From Gammaproteobacteria bacterium (lineage in GTDB: Bacteria; Pseudomonadota; Gammaproteobacteria; Pseudomonadales; Azotimanducaceae), in NCBI GenBank assembly GCA_026706385.1, contig JAPOYV010000132.1:1-60664 (forward strand): 60,664 nt of DNA, read 5' to 3'. Shown here one piece after another: positions 37,175-48,499 of this stretch. Within the stretch, counting starts at the first letter, position 1. Each line of letters begins with the position of its first letter. A program made the position numbers and the translations under genes. Under the pieces are notes generated by a model that worked only from the letters and a program-made list of their open reading frames with translations, had not been told where the DNA came from and did not search any database.

Positions 37175-38305
37175 GTGGAACCGATGGTGAACATCGCCCT
37201 GCGCGCCGCGCGCAACGCCGGGCGCATCATCCTGCGCGCGATGGACCGGGTCGATACGCTCACAATCGAAGAGAAGGGGCGCAACGACCTGGTCTCGGAG
37301 ATCGACCGCCAAGCGGAGGACGTGATCGTCGAGACCATCCTGCGCACCTTCCCGGACCACCGCATACTCGGCGAGGAGTACGGCGAGCGAGAGCCCTCAG
37401 CCGGGGAGCGCGAGGGGGCACCCCTCGCAAGAGAGCCCTCAGCCGGGGAGCGCGAGGGGGCACCCCTCGCAAGAAGAGAGCCCTCAGCCGGGGAGCGCGA
37501 GGGGGCACCCCTCGCAAGAAGAGAGCCCTCAGCCGGGGAGCGCGAGGGGGCACCCCTCGCAAGAAGAGAGCCCTCAGCCGGGGAGCGCGAGGGGGCACCC
37601 CTCGCAAGAAGAGAGCCCTCAGCCGGGGAGCGCGAGGGGGCACCCCTCGCAAGAAGAGAGCCCTCAGCCGGGGAGCGCGAGGGGGCACCCCTCGCAAGAA
37701 GAGCAACCGATACCGAATTCACCTGGGTGATCGATCCCCTGGACGGTACCACCAACTTCCTGCACGGCATTCCCCATTTCTGCACGTCCATCGCCGTCAC
37801 GCGTGGCGCCGCCCTGCTGCACGGCGTGGTAGTCGACCACGTCCGCAACGAGGAGTTCAGCGCCAGTCGCGGCGCCGGGGCGCTGCTCAACGGACGCCGC
37901 ATTCGCGTCGCGCGCCGGGACCGCCTCGACGACGCCATCGTTGCCGGCGGCCTGCCGTTCGCCAGCGTCGCGGCGCATCTCGACGCCTACAGCGACATCC
38001 TCCGAGACTTCATGGGGCGATGCCGGACCTTGCGCCGGCAAGGCGCCGCCGCGCTCGACCTGGCCTACGTCGCAGCCGGCCGCGTCGATGGCTTCTTCGA
38101 GATCGGGCTGAAGCCTTGGGACATGGCGGCCGGGGCCGTCATCGTGCGGGAGGCCGGCGGCTTCGTGGGCGATGCCGCGGGCGGCGACCGGTTCATGACC
38201 ACCGGCAACGTCGTCGCCGCCAATCCCAAGGTTTTCCGGGACATGCTGCGGGTCATCCGCAAGAGTGCCGCCGAACATGCCGATGTGAACCTCGCCGAAG
38301 GCTGA
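37175..38305 (+). CDS. suhB: inositol-1-monophosphatase SuhB, with large in-frame repeat insertion
   Basis: A protein of 376 residues, about 105 longer than the family. The N-terminus M-E-P-M-V-N-I-A-L-R-A-A-R matches E. coli SuhB and supports the GTG at 37175. Metal-site residues are present: G-E-E near 67, then W-V-I-D-P-L-D-G-T-T-N-F, then K-P-W-D-M-A-A-G near the C-terminus. Between the first two lies an insertion (residues about 73-176) of seven E-P-S-A-G-E-R-E-G-A-P-L-A-R-R units. Without it the protein would be normal length. SuhB is a phosphatase that also binds RNA polymerase/NusA and affects rRNA transcription. The insert lies in a surface loop close to the active site. Activity is plausible but untested. 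Confidence 0.9.
   Translation: MEPMVNIALRAARNAGRIILRAMDRVDTLTIEEKGRNDLVSEIDRQAEDVIVETILRTFPDHRILGEEYGEREPSAGEREGAPLAREPSAGEREGAPLARREPSAGEREGAPLARREPSAGEREGAPLARREPSAGEREGAPLARREPSAGEREGAPLARREPSAGEREGAPLARRATDTEFTWVIDPLDGTTNFLHGIPHFCTSIAVTRGAALLHGVVVDHVRNEEFSASRGAGALLNGRRIRVARRDRLDDAIVAGGLPFASVAAHLDAYSDILRDFMGRCRTLRRQGAAALDLAYVAAGRVDGFFEIGLKPWDMAAGAVIVREAGGFVGDAAGGDRFMTTGNVVAANPKVFRDMLRVIRKSAAEHADVNLAEG
37391..37704 (+). repeat. seven tandem copies of the 45-bp palindromic repeat inside suhB
   Basis: The units start at 37391, 37433, 37478, 37523, 37568, 37613 and 37658. The first interval is 42 bp and the others 45 bp, all multiples of three. Units are essentially identical. Each has GCGAGGGG, loop GCA, CCCCTCGC. 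The related pair in rlmN has loop GAA with the same stem. There are no spacers, so it is not a CRISPR array. Confidence 0.95.
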
Positions 38306-38382
38306 AGGTCCAACCGCAGACGTTTGACAGGGCTTCGCAGCGGGCATTCAATCCCGACGAATCCTACATCGAGAATCGCGAC

Positions 38383-40914
38383 ATGCAGCGTTCCCGCTTC
38401 TCCTTCAAGCGCATCGGCCACGCGTCGGCGGCTTTGGGATTGACCGCCGCTCTGGCGACGCCGGCGGCGTGGTCCGCCAGCATCGGCGACCTCAACGGCG
38501 ATGGCAAAGACGACATCCTGTTGCGCAGCGTCGACGGACGCTGGCTCTACAACGCCATGGACGGGCGCCGACGGATCGCCAACCTGAGCGGCTCGGTCGA
38601 TCTGCCAAGCGACTGGTCCTGGCGGTACGCGGGCATGGGAGATTTCGACGGCGACGGCGACGATGACGTCCTGCTGCGTCATGACAACGGCCGCTGGTAC
38701 TTCTACGCGCTTGACGGCCGCGACGCGCCGGACGAAGGCATCCGGCTCGCGATGACCGTGAACCCCGACTGGCAACCGGGGGCCATCGGCGACTTCAACG
38801 GCGACGCCACGGACGATGTGCTCCTGCGAAACCGCGAGAACGGGCGCTGGTTCTACTACCCGATCGAGGATGGCGCGGTGGCGACGGGACGCGGGACGGC
38901 CGTCATGACCAGGAACCGGAACTGGCGCCTGGCCGGCATCGGTGATCTCAACGACGACGGCAACGACGATGTGCTATTGCGGCACGCGAACGGTCGGTGG
39001 TGGTACTACCCGATGGACGGTAGGCGTCACATCGTCGCAGGCCGCGGACTCGTCAATATCGAGACGAGCGAGGATTGGCAGATCGCCGGCATCGGCGATT
39101 TCGACGGCGTCGGCGGAGAGGAGATCCTGCTGCGTCATGCCGACGGCCGGTGGCAACACTATGCGATGGACGGTCGAACGCCCGTTGCGGACGACTCCGG
39201 CCCGGCGCGGATCACGCGCAACGACGACTTCGCCTTCGCCGGCATCGGCGACCTGAACGGGGACGGCAACGACGACGTGCTCCTGCGCCGCGGCAGCGGC
39301 CACTGGTACTACTACCCGATGGCCGGCCGCGACTTCATCGCCGGGCGCGGCACAACCAACGTGACCGCCCAGCGCCGTTGGAACATGGCCGACCTCGCCA
39401 CCGGCTGGGATCCGACCGAGTTCTATGTCGGCGACACCTACCTCCCCTTCCGGCAGCGCGAATACAACGTGCGCTTCAAGGACTACTGCGCGGTACCGCG
39501 AACCGGCGTCGACGCGGACGGCAACCCGTTCCCGGACAAGCAAGGCAGCACCTGGGACGAGAACAACTGGCTACGGTCATGGAGCCACGACACCTACCTC
39601 TGGTACGACGAGATCGAGGACGCCGATCCCGCTTGCTGCGACACGCCAGACTACTTCGGTCTATTGAAGACTTTCGAGCGGGCACCGTCGGGGGCGCCCA
39701 AGGATCGGTTCCACTTCAGCCAGAACACGGCCGAGTACCGGGCCCGGGTATCCACGGGAGCGGTCGGCGCGGGCTATGGCGCGAGTTTCGCCGTGCTTGC
39801 CGCGCGCCCGCCGCGAGAAATCCGCGTCCGCTACACGGAGCCGAACTCGCCCGCAACGCAACCCGGCGTGGACTTGGCCCGCGGTGCCGAGATGCTCGAA
39901 GTCGACGGCGTGGACATCGTCAACGGCCCAACCCAGGCCGACGTCGACGTCATCAACGCCGCGTTGTGGCCGCGCAATCTGAACGAGACCCACCAGTTCC
40001 GGGTTCGCGACCTCGACGGCACCGAACGCTCGATCACCATGACATCGGCGAACATCACGACTACGCCCGTACAGCACGACCAGGTCCTGGAAACCGATTC
40101 GGGGCCGGTCGGGTATGTTCTGTTCAGGACGTTCGGGGTGCAGTCCGCCGAGAAGCAGTTGGTCGACGCCTTTACGACCTTCGAGAACGCGGGCGTGACC
40201 GACCTGATCCTCGACCTGCGCTACAACGGCGGCGGGTTCATCATCATTGCAAACCAACTGTCCTACATGATCGCAGGCGACAACGCGCGCGGCCGGGTGT
40301 TCAACGCCTCACAGTTCAACGACAAGTACAGGATCTTCAACCCCATCACCGGCGCACGCCTCGAGCCCGACCGCTTCCGCACGACGACGATTGGCTGGAC
40401 CACGCCCCAGGCGGGCATACCGCTACCCGAGCTGGACCTCGAGCGCGTATTCGTGCTGAGTAGTGATTGGACCTGCTCGGCGAGCGAACTGGTGGTGAAC
40501 GCCTTGCGCGGCATCGACGTCGAGGTGATCCTCGTCGGCGAGACGACCTGCGGAAAGCCCTACGGGTTCTACTCCACGGACAATTGCGGGACGACCTATT
40601 CCACGGTGCAGATCCGCGCCGTCAACGCCAAGAACTTCGGCGACTATCCGGACGGTTTCTCGCCCGAGAACACGCGAACCGTGGAGGGCATCCCCGTCCC
40701 CGGCTGCGTCGTTCCCGACGATTTCGAGCACGCATTCGGCGACCCGGACGAGGCCCGGGTGGCAGCCGCCCTGCAGTATCGGCGCGACGGCACCTGTCCG
40801 ACGCCGAGCAGCGTGGCCGCCCTGCCTGTCGCCAGCCAGCAGGACGCCGGTCCGGCCCTGGTCGAGCCCGAACCCGACATCGGCTACATGATCGCGACCG
40901 AAGTGCCCGACTGA
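38383..40914 (+). CDS. secreted FG-GAP/VCBS-repeat and S41-family peptidase fusion
   Basis: A protein of 843 residues. A basic, hydrophobic signal peptide (1-32, ending A-W-S-A) opens it. Six repeats of about 50 residues (33-340) follow, each with I-G-D-x-N/D-G-D-G-x-D-D-V-L-L-R and then G-R-W-x-Y-Y-P-M-D-G, an FG-GAP-like calcium-binding propeller pattern. A C-terminal-processing-protease (S41) domain spans about 395-800. It contains a PDZ-like segment near 480-560, D-L-R-Y-N-G-G-G-F, the nucleophile Ser699 in T-C-S-A-S-E, and Lys725 in T-T-C-G-K-P-Y-G. A lone secreted protease is likely. It follows suhB by 77 bases with the same orientation. The substrate is unknown. Repeat five has lost some Asp ligands. 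Confidence 0.85.
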   Translation: MQRSRFSFKRIGHASAALGLTAALATPAAWSASIGDLNGDGKDDILLRSVDGRWLYNAMDGRRRIANLSGSVDLPSDWSWRYAGMGDFDGDGDDDVLLRHDNGRWYFYALDGRDAPDEGIRLAMTVNPDWQPGAIGDFNGDATDDVLLRNRENGRWFYYPIEDGAVATGRGTAVMTRNRNWRLAGIGDLNDDGNDDVLLRHANGRWWYYPMDGRRHIVAGRGLVNIETSEDWQIAGIGDFDGVGGEEILLRHADGRWQHYAMDGRTPVADDSGPARITRNDDFAFAGIGDLNGDGNDDVLLRRGSGHWYYYPMAGRDFIAGRGTTNVTAQRRWNMADLATGWDPTEFYVGDTYLPFRQREYNVRFKDYCAVPRTGVDADGNPFPDKQGSTWDENNWLRSWSHDTYLWYDEIEDADPACCDTPDYFGLLKTFERAPSGAPKDRFHFSQNTAEYRARVSTGAVGAGYGASFAVLAARPPREIRVRYTEPNSPATQPGVDLARGAEMLEVDGVDIVNGPTQADVDVINAALWPRNLNETHQFRVRDLDGTERSITMTSANITTTPVQHDQVLETDSGPVGYVLFRTFGVQSAEKQLVDAFTTFENAGVTDLILDLRYNGGGFIIIANQLSYMIAGDNARGRVFNASQFNDKYRIFNPITGARLEPDRFRTTTIGWTTPQAGIPLPELDLERVFVLSSDWTCSASELVVNALRGIDVEVILVGETTCGKPYGFYSTDNCGTTYSTVQIRAVNAKNFGDYPDGFSPENTRTVEGIPVPGCVVPDDFEHAFGDPDEARVAAALQYRRDGTCPTPSSVAALPVASQQDAGPALVEPEPDIGYMIATEVPD

Positions 40915-40938
40915 GCGCCGGGTACGGCTTCACATCCG

Positions 40939-42870
40939 CTAGACGCGACGGCCTGCGTAGATGAGATCCACCGCCACGCGGGAGCCGAAGATCGCGGTGA
41001 ACATGGACGTCACGATGCCGATCGACAGGGTGATGGCGAAGCCCTTGACCGCTCCGCTGCCGATCGTCAAAAGGACGAGCGCCACGAAGAGCGTCGTCAC
41101 GTTCGCATCCATGATGGTGAGGAAGGCGCGGTCGTAGCCGGCATGGATCGCCCGGACCAGCGACCGCTTCTTCAGTTCCTCGCGAATCCGCGAGAAGATG
41201 AGCACGTTGGCGTCCACGGCCATGCCCACCGTGAGCACGATGCCCGCGATGCCGGGCAGCGTCAGCGTGGCGCCGAGCAGCGACATCACCGCGATCAGGA
41301 TCACCAGGTTCAGCGTCAGGGCAACATTGGCCACGAGGCCGAACACCCTGTAGTAGAAAGCCATGAAGATGAGCACGAGGACCAGACCAGCACCCACGGC
41401 CAGCATGCCGCGCTCGATGTTCTCCTCGCCGAGCGTGGCGCCCACCGTGCGTTCCTCGACGATGTACATGGGCGCGGCGAGCGCACCCGCGCGAAGCAGG
41501 AAGGCCAGTTCCTGTGCCTCGCCGACCCCCGCGAGGCCAGTGATTCGGAAGGAGTAGGGCAACGCGGACTGGATCGTCGCCAGGCTGATGACGCGCTTGT
41601 CGGCCCGGCTGGAGTGTCGCTCGACGCGCTCGCCGTCCACCTCCTCCACAGTCACGATCGGCTTGTGCTCGATGAAGATCACCGCCATCCGGCGGCCGAT
41701 GTTGGGCGCGGTCGCATCGTGGATCATGTCGCCGCCCTGGCTGTCGAGCTTGATGACCACCTCCGGTAGGCCGGTTTCCGGATCCCGGCTCTGGGCGGCG
41801 TGCACCACCCGGTCGCCGGTGAGGATCACGCGACGGTTGAGTTGCACCGGGCGGCCTTGGTAAGGCCATTCCTCGATCTCCGACGGGCGGTCGTCCGCCG
41901 CGGCCTCGAGACGGAACTCGAGATTCGCGAACTTGTCGAGTTTGCGCTTCGCCTCCGCAGCGTCCTGGACCCCGGGCAGGTCGATCACTATCCGCGACCC
42001 GCCGAGCTTCTGCACCAAAGGCTCCGCGACGCCCAACTGGTTGATCCGGTTGCGGAGTCCCGTGAGGTTGCTCGATGGCGTTGCTCTCGATCTCGTCGAT
42101 CTTGGCCGCCTGCACGGTGATCTCGAAGCCAGGGCGACCGTCCACGTCCGCCGCGGCCAGCAGGTAGTCGGGCTCGCGGAACTCGTCCTCGATGACGGCA
42201 TAGGCGCGGTCCCGAAGCTGCCCCGTGACGAACCCCATCCGGATCGTCTCCCCTTGCACCGCGTTGGCGGCGCTTCGGTAGCGCACGCGCTCCTCGCGCA
42301 GCATGTCCTTGATCTTCTCGACCTCGTCGGTCAGGCGCTTGGCAAGCGCCTCCTCCATGTCCACCTGCAGCACGAATTGCGCGCCCCCCTTGAGGTCTAA
42401 CCCTAAGGCCATCGGCTCGCCGCCGATGCCTCTGAGCCACTCGGGCGTCGTCGAGGCGAGGTTGAGCGCCACCACGAACTGGCGTTCCTCGCCGGGCGGA
42501 TTGAGGTGGTCGCGAAGCAGGGCGCTGCCGCGCAACTGCGCCTCGGCGTCGCCGACGCGCAGCAGGCCGCCGTCCGGGATCCGCTCCTTGGCGATCACGG
42601 GCACGCCGCCCGCCTCCATGACTTCGGCGAGTTCCTCGAGCAGGCGGTCGTCGAGGTACGTGGCGAGTTGTCGACCGTGACCTGCAGGGCGAAGTCGGGT
42701 GGAAACAGGTTGGGGGCCGCGTAGATTCCGCCGATCACGATCACCGTGGCGAGCACGATGGCTCGCCAAGGGGAAAGCCGGGCTCGCGGACCCGGCGGCT
42801 CGCGCGAACCCCCGAGGCCGAAGCCGGCGAGGCCCCGGCCGGTGTCGCCGCTACGGCGGTTGCTCGGCAT
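40939..42870 (-). pseudogene. frameshifted second copy of secD
   Basis: This stretch is closely similar along its whole length to the intact secD at 43844-45796, from the N-terminal S-N-R-R-S-G-D-T-G-R to the C-terminal G-S-R-V-A-V-D-L-I-Y-A-G-R-R-V. Aligning the two copies shows a 1-base deletion near 42657 and a 2-base deletion near 42069. The net change is three bases, but about 590 bases between them are out of frame, and the first frame stops at 42595 after about 91 codons. One extra codon lies near 41525. It lies just downstream of secF. If the deletions were assembly errors this would be an intact SecD paralogue. Confidence 0.85.
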
Positions 42871-42881
42871 CCGGTTTCTTA

Positions 42882-42914
42882 CCCTACGGGTTCGCCGAAC
42901 CCCTACGGGTTCGC
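42882..42914. repeat. 14-bp direct repeat at the secF 3' end
   Basis: Two identical 14-base copies (42882-42895 and 42901-42914) of CCCTACGGGTTCGC lie at the junction between secF and the second secD copy. One spans the secF stop codon. It is a candidate scar of the event that duplicated secD. Confidence 0.7.
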
Positions 42915-43847
42915 AGCGTCTTCCTTGTCCGGCAACGCCAGGTCCTGCTTGCTGATCCCCATCGCGAGCAAGACGTTCGCCGCGACGTAGATAGACGAGT
43001 AGGTTCCCACCACGACGCCGATGGCAAGCGCGGTGGCGAATCCGGACACCTGCTCGCCGCCCGCGAACAGGAGCGCGCCGAGGACCAGCAACGTGGTCAA
43101 CGACGTCACCAACGTCCGACCGAGGGTCTGGTTCAGCGAATAGTTGATGATCTCCACGGGCGTACCGCGGCGCATGCCGCGGAAGTTCTCGCGGATGCGG
43201 TCGGAGACCACGATGGTGTCGTTCAGCGAGTAGCCGATCACCGCCAGGAGCGCCGCCAGTTCCGGCAGGTTGAAGGTCCAACGGAAGATCGCAAAGGCGC
43301 CTACCACCAGCAGCACGTCGTGGATCAGGGCGGTCACCGCACCGACGCCGAACTTGCCGGTGAACCGCCACATGATGTAGAGCATCACCGCGCCGAGCGC
43401 GACGAGCAGCGCGAGGCCGCCCTTCTCGGTCAATTCCTCGCCGACCGTGGGGCCGACGAACTCCGATCGCCGCAGATCGACGTCGTCGAAGCTGCCCTGC
43501 AGAACGGCCGCGATCTCTGCGCCCAAGTCGGACTGGTCGACGCCTTCCACGGGCGGCATGCGCACCAGGAGGTCGGTCTCGGAACCGTAGTTCTGGACCA
43601 CGCCGTTCTCGAAGCCCTCCGCAACCAGGACCTCGCGGACCACTTCCGGATCCACCGCTTGCGCGAAGCCGAACTCCACGAGCGCGCCGCCGGTGAAGTC
43701 GAGACCGCGGTTGATGCCGACGAAGACGACCGCTACGACGGAAGCGACCACGAGCACGATCGAAACCGCAGCCGCGATCAGCCGCTTGCCCATGAAATCG
43801 AACGTCGTCACAGCACGCCCGGTGGTCACGGCACCGCGCGTGGTCAT
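42903..43847 (-). CDS. secF: protein translocase subunit SecF
   Basis: A protein of 314 residues with six transmembrane segments. It has G-L-D-F-T-G-G near residue 49 (the periplasmic P1 entry), and then A-L-I-H-D-V-L-L and S-L-N-D-T-I-V-V-S-D-R-I-R-E-N in the conserved membrane core. With SecD and YajC it uses proton motive force to help pull proteins across the inner membrane. The start overlaps the secD stop by four bases. Confidence 0.95.
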   Translation of the reverse strand: MTTRGAVTTGRAVTTFDFMGKRLIAAAVSIVLVVASVVAVVFVGINRGLDFTGGALVEFGFAQAVDPEVVREVLVAEGFENGVVQNYGSETDLLVRMPPVEGVDQSDLGAEIAAVLQGSFDDVDLRRSEFVGPTVGEELTEKGGLALLVALGAVMLYIMWRFTGKFGVGAVTALIHDVLLVVGAFAIFRWTFNLPELAALLAVIGYSLNDTIVVSDRIRENFRGMRRGTPVEIINYSLNQTLGRTLVTSLTTLLVLGALLFAGGEQVSGFATALAIGVVVGTYSSIYVAANVLLAMGISKQDLALPDKEDAANP

Positions 43848-45785
43848 ATCAGGACCCGTTCGACGCGACGGCCGCCGTAGATGAGATCCACCGCCACGCG
43901 GGAGCCGAAGATCGCGGTGAACATGGACGTCACGATGCCGATCGACAGGGTGATCGCGAAGCCCGCGACCGGGCCGCTGCCGATGGTCAGGAGGATGAGC
44001 GCCACGAACAGCGTCGTCACGTTCGCATCCATGATGGTGAGGAACGCCCGGTCGTAGCCGGCCTGGATCGCCTGCGCCGGCGGGCGCGTCTTCAACTCCT
44101 CGCGGATCCGCGAAAATATGAGCACGTTGGCATCCACGGCCATGCCCACCGTGAGCACGATGCCGGCGATGCCGGGTAGCGTGAGCGTCGCGCCGAGAAG
44201 CGACATCACTGCGACCAGGATCACCAGGTTCAGCGTCAGCGCAACGTCCGCTACGAGGCCGAACACCTTGTAGTAGAAGGCCATGAAGATGAGCACGAGG
44301 ACGAGACCCGCCCCCACGGCCAGCATGCCACGCTCGATGTTCTCCTCGCCGAGCGTGGCGCCCACGGTGCGCTCCTCGACGATGTACATGGGGGCTGCCA
44401 AGGCGCCGGCTCGCAGCAGGAAGGCGAGTTCCTGCGCCTCGCGGACGGTGAGCCCGGTGATGCGGAACGTGTAGCCCAAGGCCGCGCGGATCGTCGCCAG
44501 GCTGATGACGCGCTTGTCCGCGCGGCTGGAGTGTCGCTCTACGCGCTCGCCGTCCACCTCCTCGACGGTCACGATCGGCTTGTGCTCGATGAAGATCACC
44601 GCCATGCGCCGGCCGATGTTCGGCGACGTGGCGTCGTGGAACATGTCGCCACCCTGGCTGTCGAGCTTGATGTCGACCTGGGGCAGGCCGTTCTCAGGAT
44701 CACGCCCTTGGGCGGCATGCACGACCCGGTCTCCGGTCAGGATCACGCGACGGTTGAGTTGCACCGGGCGACCCTCGTAGACCCAGTCGTCGATCTCCGA
44801 GGGCCGGTCGTCCGCCGCGGCCTCCAAGCGAAACTCGAGATTGGCGAACTTGTTGATCTTGCGCTTTGCGTCCGCTGCGTCCTGGACCCCCGGCAGGTCG
44901 ATCACGATCCGCGACCCGCCGAGCTTTTGCACCAGCGGCTCGGCCACGCCCAACTGGTTGATCCGGTTGCGCAATCCGGTGAGGTTCTGCTCGATGGCAT
45001 TGCTCTCAATCTCGTCGATCTTGGCCTCCTGCACGGTGATCTCAAAGCCGGGGCGGCCGTCCACGTCCGCCTCCGCCAGGAGGTAGTCGGGCTCGCGGAA
45101 CTCGTCCTCGATGATCGCGACTGCGCGGTCGCGAAGCTGTCCCGTGACGAATCCCATGCGGATTGTCTCGCCCTGCACCGCGTTGGCCGTACTCCGGTAG
45201 CGCACGCGCTCCTCGCGCAGCATGTCCTTGATTTTCTCCACCTCGTCGGTCAGGCGCTTGGCCAGCGCCTCCTCCATGTCCACCTGCAGGACGAAATGCG
45301 CGCCTCCCTTGAGGTCGAGCCCCAAGGCCATGGGCTCGCCGCCGATGCCTTTGAGCCACTCGGGCGTGGTCGAGGCCAGGTTGAGCGCCACGACGAACTG
45401 GCGTTCCTCGCCAGGCGGGTTCAGGTAGTCGCGGAGCAACGCGCTGCCGCGCAACTGCGCCTCGGCGTCGCCGACGCGTAGCAGGCCACCCTCCGGGATC
45501 CGCTCCTTGGCGATGACGGGCACGCCGCCTTCATCCAGGACTTCCGCGAGTTCCTCGAGCAGGTAGTCGTCGAACGTGCGCGGCGAGTTGTCCACCGTGA
45601 CCTGTAAGGCGAAGTCGGGGGGAAACAGGTTGGGGGCCGCGTAGGTCCCGCCAATCACGACCACCATGGCGAGCACGATGATCCGCCATGGCGAGACGCG
45701 GGGCCGCGGGCCCGCGCGCGATCCGCCGAAACCGAAGCCGGCCAGGCCGGCGCCGGTGGCCCGGCCGGTGTCGCCGCTACGGCGG

Positions 45786-45796
<11 letters not shown>
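43844..45796 (-). CDS. secD: protein translocase subunit SecD
   Basis: A protein of 650 residues. The first membrane helix spans about 40-58, followed by L-G-L-D-L-K-G-G-A-H-F near 160, the large periplasmic P1 domain, and the L-L-G-A-T-L-T-L-P-G-I-A-G-I-V-L and G-M-A-V-D-A-N-V-L-I-F-x-R-I-R-E-E core helices. It has a longer Gly/Arg-rich N-terminal tail than E. coli SecD (615). It overlaps yajC by 11 bases and secF by four. A decayed second copy lies downstream. Confidence 0.95.
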
Positions 45797-47645
<1,849 letters not shown>

Positions 47646-47649
<4 letters not shown>

Positions 47650-47692
47650 CGACCAGCAAGCGAGTCACTAGAGTGACTCGTATTGAGTCAAT
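47646..47692 (+). promoter_or_regulatory. toxin-antitoxin promoter with overlapping palindromic operator
   Basis: A -35-like TTGACG (47646-47651) and a -10-like TAGAGT (47669-47674) are spaced 17 bases apart. A perfect inverted repeat, CGAGTCACT-AG-AGTGACTCG (47661-47680), covers the -10. A second small palindrome, ATTGAGTCAAT, lies at 47682-47692. This is the layout expected for autorepression by an antitoxin-toxin complex. It sits about 25-55 bases before the antitoxin start. Confidence 0.7.
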
Positions 47693-47716
47693 AGTCCGGC
47701 TCGACCAGGGACCACC

Positions 47717-47977
47717 ATGAATCAGCTAACCATCAGGGGATTCGACGCCGAGTTGGCGGCTTACATTCAGGATCTCGCTCGCCGGGAAGGCATTTCGCTG
47801 AATCGCGCCGTTATGCGGTTGCTTCGTCGAGGTGCGGAACTCGACGCAGGCAAAGCGGACGACGTGGTGGGGTCGTCGCTGGACCATTTGATGGGCACCT
47901 GGTCGACCGAAGAGGCTGATCGAATCGATCAGGCGTTGGAGGACTTCTCGCGCATCGACGAAGCGATGTGGAAGTGA
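47717..47977 (+). CDS. FitA/VapB-type ribbon-helix-helix antitoxin
   Basis: A protein of 86 residues. The N-terminal strand L-T-I-R-G-F-D and the helices that follow (E-L-A-A-Y-I-Q-D-L-A-R-R-E-G-I-S-L-N-R-A) fit an RHH DNA-binding domain. The C-terminal half (about 50-86) is acidic and would wrap the toxin. It overlaps the toxin gene by 10 bases. It is predicted to repress its own promoter through the palindrome upstream and to neutralise the PIN toxin. Confidence 0.82.
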   Translation: MNQLTIRGFDAELAAYIQDLARREGISLNRAVMRLLRRGAELDAGKADDVVGSSLDHLMGTWSTEEADRIDQALEDFSRIDEAMWK

Positions 47978-48369
47978 GAGTTCTTCTTGACTCGAACGCG
48001 TATTCCCAATGGAAACGCGGGCACCCGCAGGTGGCGGAGCTTGTCCGCTCGTCCTCGGAAATCCTCGTGCCACTCGTGGTAGTTGGCGAGCTACTTTATG
48101 GCTTCCAACATGGCCAGCGCGCCGACGAGAACACCAGAGACCTCCGGACGTTCCTAGATAACCGGCGGGTCAGCGTCGTCACGATGAGCATGACGACCGC
48201 GAACCGGTATGCGCGGATCGCGGCCAACCTTCGCCGCAAAGGACGACCGATTCCAACCAACGACATCTGGATCGCGGCCCACGCGATGGAAACCGGCGCG
48301 GATCTGGTCTCGTTGGACGGGCATTTCGCCGAGGTGGACGGACTTGCTTGGATCCCGGTAGCCCAATGA
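47968..48369 (+). CDS. VapC/FitB-type PIN-domain ribonuclease toxin
   Basis: A protein of 133 residues. It has the PIN acidic residues: Asp8 in L-L-D-S-N-A-Y, Glu in V-V-G-E-L-L-Y-G-F near 41, and the N-D-I-W-I-A-A-H-A and L-V-S-L-D-G-H-F aspartates near 100-117. It is an Mg2+-dependent RNase. The start is a GTG inside the antitoxin gene; another GTG two codons later overlaps the antitoxin stop. It is likely active as all key residues are kept. Together with the truncated HigA gene it forms an island between tgt and queA. Confidence 0.88.
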   Translation: MEVRVLLDSNAYSQWKRGHPQVAELVRSSSEILVPLVVVGELLYGFQHGQRADENTRDLRTFLDNRRVSVVTMSMTTANRYARIAANLRRKGRPIPTNDIWIAAHAMETGADLVSLDGHFAEVDGLAWIPVAQ

Positions 48370-48499
48370 GCCGACCAGGAGATGCTCTTACCGTCCTCGC
48401 CCGCATCGGCACCGGGGTTGATGCCAGTGCGGGCCTAGGGACTCGCGCACCCAGCATCCAACGTGGTTGTCCGCACCAAGGATTTGTCGTACACGCCCC

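Noticed and set aside
37391-37704. Possible CRISPR array
   Set aside because: Units are contiguous with no unique spacers and lie inside a coding frame.
37260-37706. Long open frame on the minus strand across the suhB repeat array, with F-L-R-G-V-P-P-R-A-P-R-L-R-A-L repeats
   Set aside because: It is only the reverse reading of the repeat, which is open in several frames; no start context or family similarity.
40622-42769. Single 715-residue protein in the secD duplicate
   Set aside because: Only the middle segment is SecD-like in this frame; the rest is out-of-frame reading after the second deletion and antisense to the protease gene.
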